DNA from: Varroa destructor
Taxonomy: Eukaryota; Arthropoda; Arachnida; Mesostigmata; Varroidae
DNA: 64,000 bases
Direction: 5' to 3'
NCBI RefSeq assembly: GCF_002443255.2
Contig: NW_019211456.1
Span: forward strand, 14,096,229 to 14,160,228
A program made the position numbers and the translations under genes. The notes below the pieces were generated by a model, which was given only the letters and a program-made list of their open reading frames with translations, made no database searches and was not told the origin of the DNA. Shown one piece after another: positions 63,301 through 64,000 of this stretch. Numbering within the stretch: the first letter of the stretch is position 1; every line of letters begins with the position of its first letter.

Positions 63301-64000
63301 ATATTTTTAATTTTAAGCCCTTTAATCCAAACCAGTGAGCGTAGATTTAAGCGGCTCAAATGTACAAAAATAGCTTTAAAAAAACACTAACTGTCAGAAT
63401 TTTGAAAAGTAGAATAGTGCTAGTTGAGACGTTCCGATGAGCTATAAAACTTAGTTCTCTAGATACCTGGTAGCCTTCTTTGTACTTTTTATCTCGCTGT
63501 TTTAGGCGCCTACGTTTTCTGGGAGTTGTCGTGTGTGGCCAGTTCAAACTCTAATTTTGCTCGAACAATCTGTATCTAGCATATTTGAACGATACTTTGA
63601 CGATTTTATTTAGGGGATTAAGAAAAAAACCTTTTGAAAATAGTTAGAAAGTAATAACTAATTAGATCGTAATTAGTCATGATAGAACATGATTGCGAAG
63701 AATGACACGTTTTTTATGCTCAACAGTGGTTTTGGACTTACGAACCAAAGCACTCAACCAGCCTATGATCTGTTATTATTATTTTTTACGATCTAAGGTT
63801 ATTGAACTCTATAGGCTCAATGCTTTCAAATGGACTTTCGAAGGTTTCTAAAAATTCGAATACGCATAAGTCGACTGTGCCTTTTACCATGTTTTTCTCA
63901 CTGACATACGATAACAACATTTAAGCGTATTTATAGTGACTCTGAGTGCAAGGAACGATCAAGTTCCTTAAAGTTCAAATAAGACCATTTCACTTTATGC
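57348..64000. other. Upstream region without supported genes
   Basis: The 5' end of the CUB/CTLD gene is expected on this side, but no signal-peptide exon is convincing. Frames at 57602-57832 (minus), 58538-58835 (plus), 59095-59367 (plus) and 61881-62204 (both strands) show no known domain. The left part is moderately GC-rich, becoming AT-rich beyond 59.4 kb. Confidence 0.5.

Noticed and set aside
1..64000. CRISPR arrays, bacterial operons, rRNA genes
   Set aside because: No regularly spaced repeats, no dense long ORFs, and the intron-rich gene shows the window is eukaryotic.

Overview
This is an animal (eukaryotic) genomic window, about 60% A+T, with long introns and no operons. It is dominated by one minus-strand gene for a secreted or membrane-anchored mosaic protein built from CUB and C-type lectin-like (CTLD) modules. 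The CUB/CTLD architecture, the microsatellites, a decayed mariner copy and a possible Ty3/gypsy scrap all suit an arthropod; I cannot name the species.

Fourteen exons (E1 to E14, numbered in transcript order, high to low coordinate) can be followed from 56984 down to 1929, about 2.26 kb of coding sequence (~750 residues) spread over 55 kb. Module order is CUB-A (E1, E2, start of E3), a half-sized CUB-like segment (E3), CUB-C (end of E3, E4, E5, start of E6), CTLD-1 (end of E6, E7, E8, E9, E10), CUB-D (E11, E12) and the first half of CTLD-2 (E13, E14). From E4 to E14 every intron is GT-AG, every split codon closes in frame, and the joined exons give complete family signatures. Two upstream junctions (E1/E2 and E3/E4) do not close in frame and may hide small exons. 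The gene starts beyond E1, with a possible exon at 57.3 kb, and continues past the left edge. Several CUBs around a CTLD recall the Drosophila apical protein Uninflatable, but no EGF repeats or membrane anchor lie in this window, so orthology is only a hypothesis.

Introns run from 204 bp to 8.6 kb. The 29.1-34.9 kb intron holds a degenerate plus-strand mariner transposase; the 44.2-52.8 kb intron holds a possible gypsy-type reverse transcriptase fragment. Local GC-rich islands at 6.6-7.2, 18.5-19.4, 39.1-39.8 and 57.1-57.4 kb carry longer open frames, three of them with hydrophobic segments; these could be nested gene starts or alternative first exons but have no recognisable homology. There are also microsatellites, short perfect hairpins and two tRNA-promoter-like box A/box B pairs.

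The part right of 57.4 kb and left of 1.9 kb shows no convincing exon. No CRISPR array, rRNA, confident tRNA or bacterial-type feature was seen.
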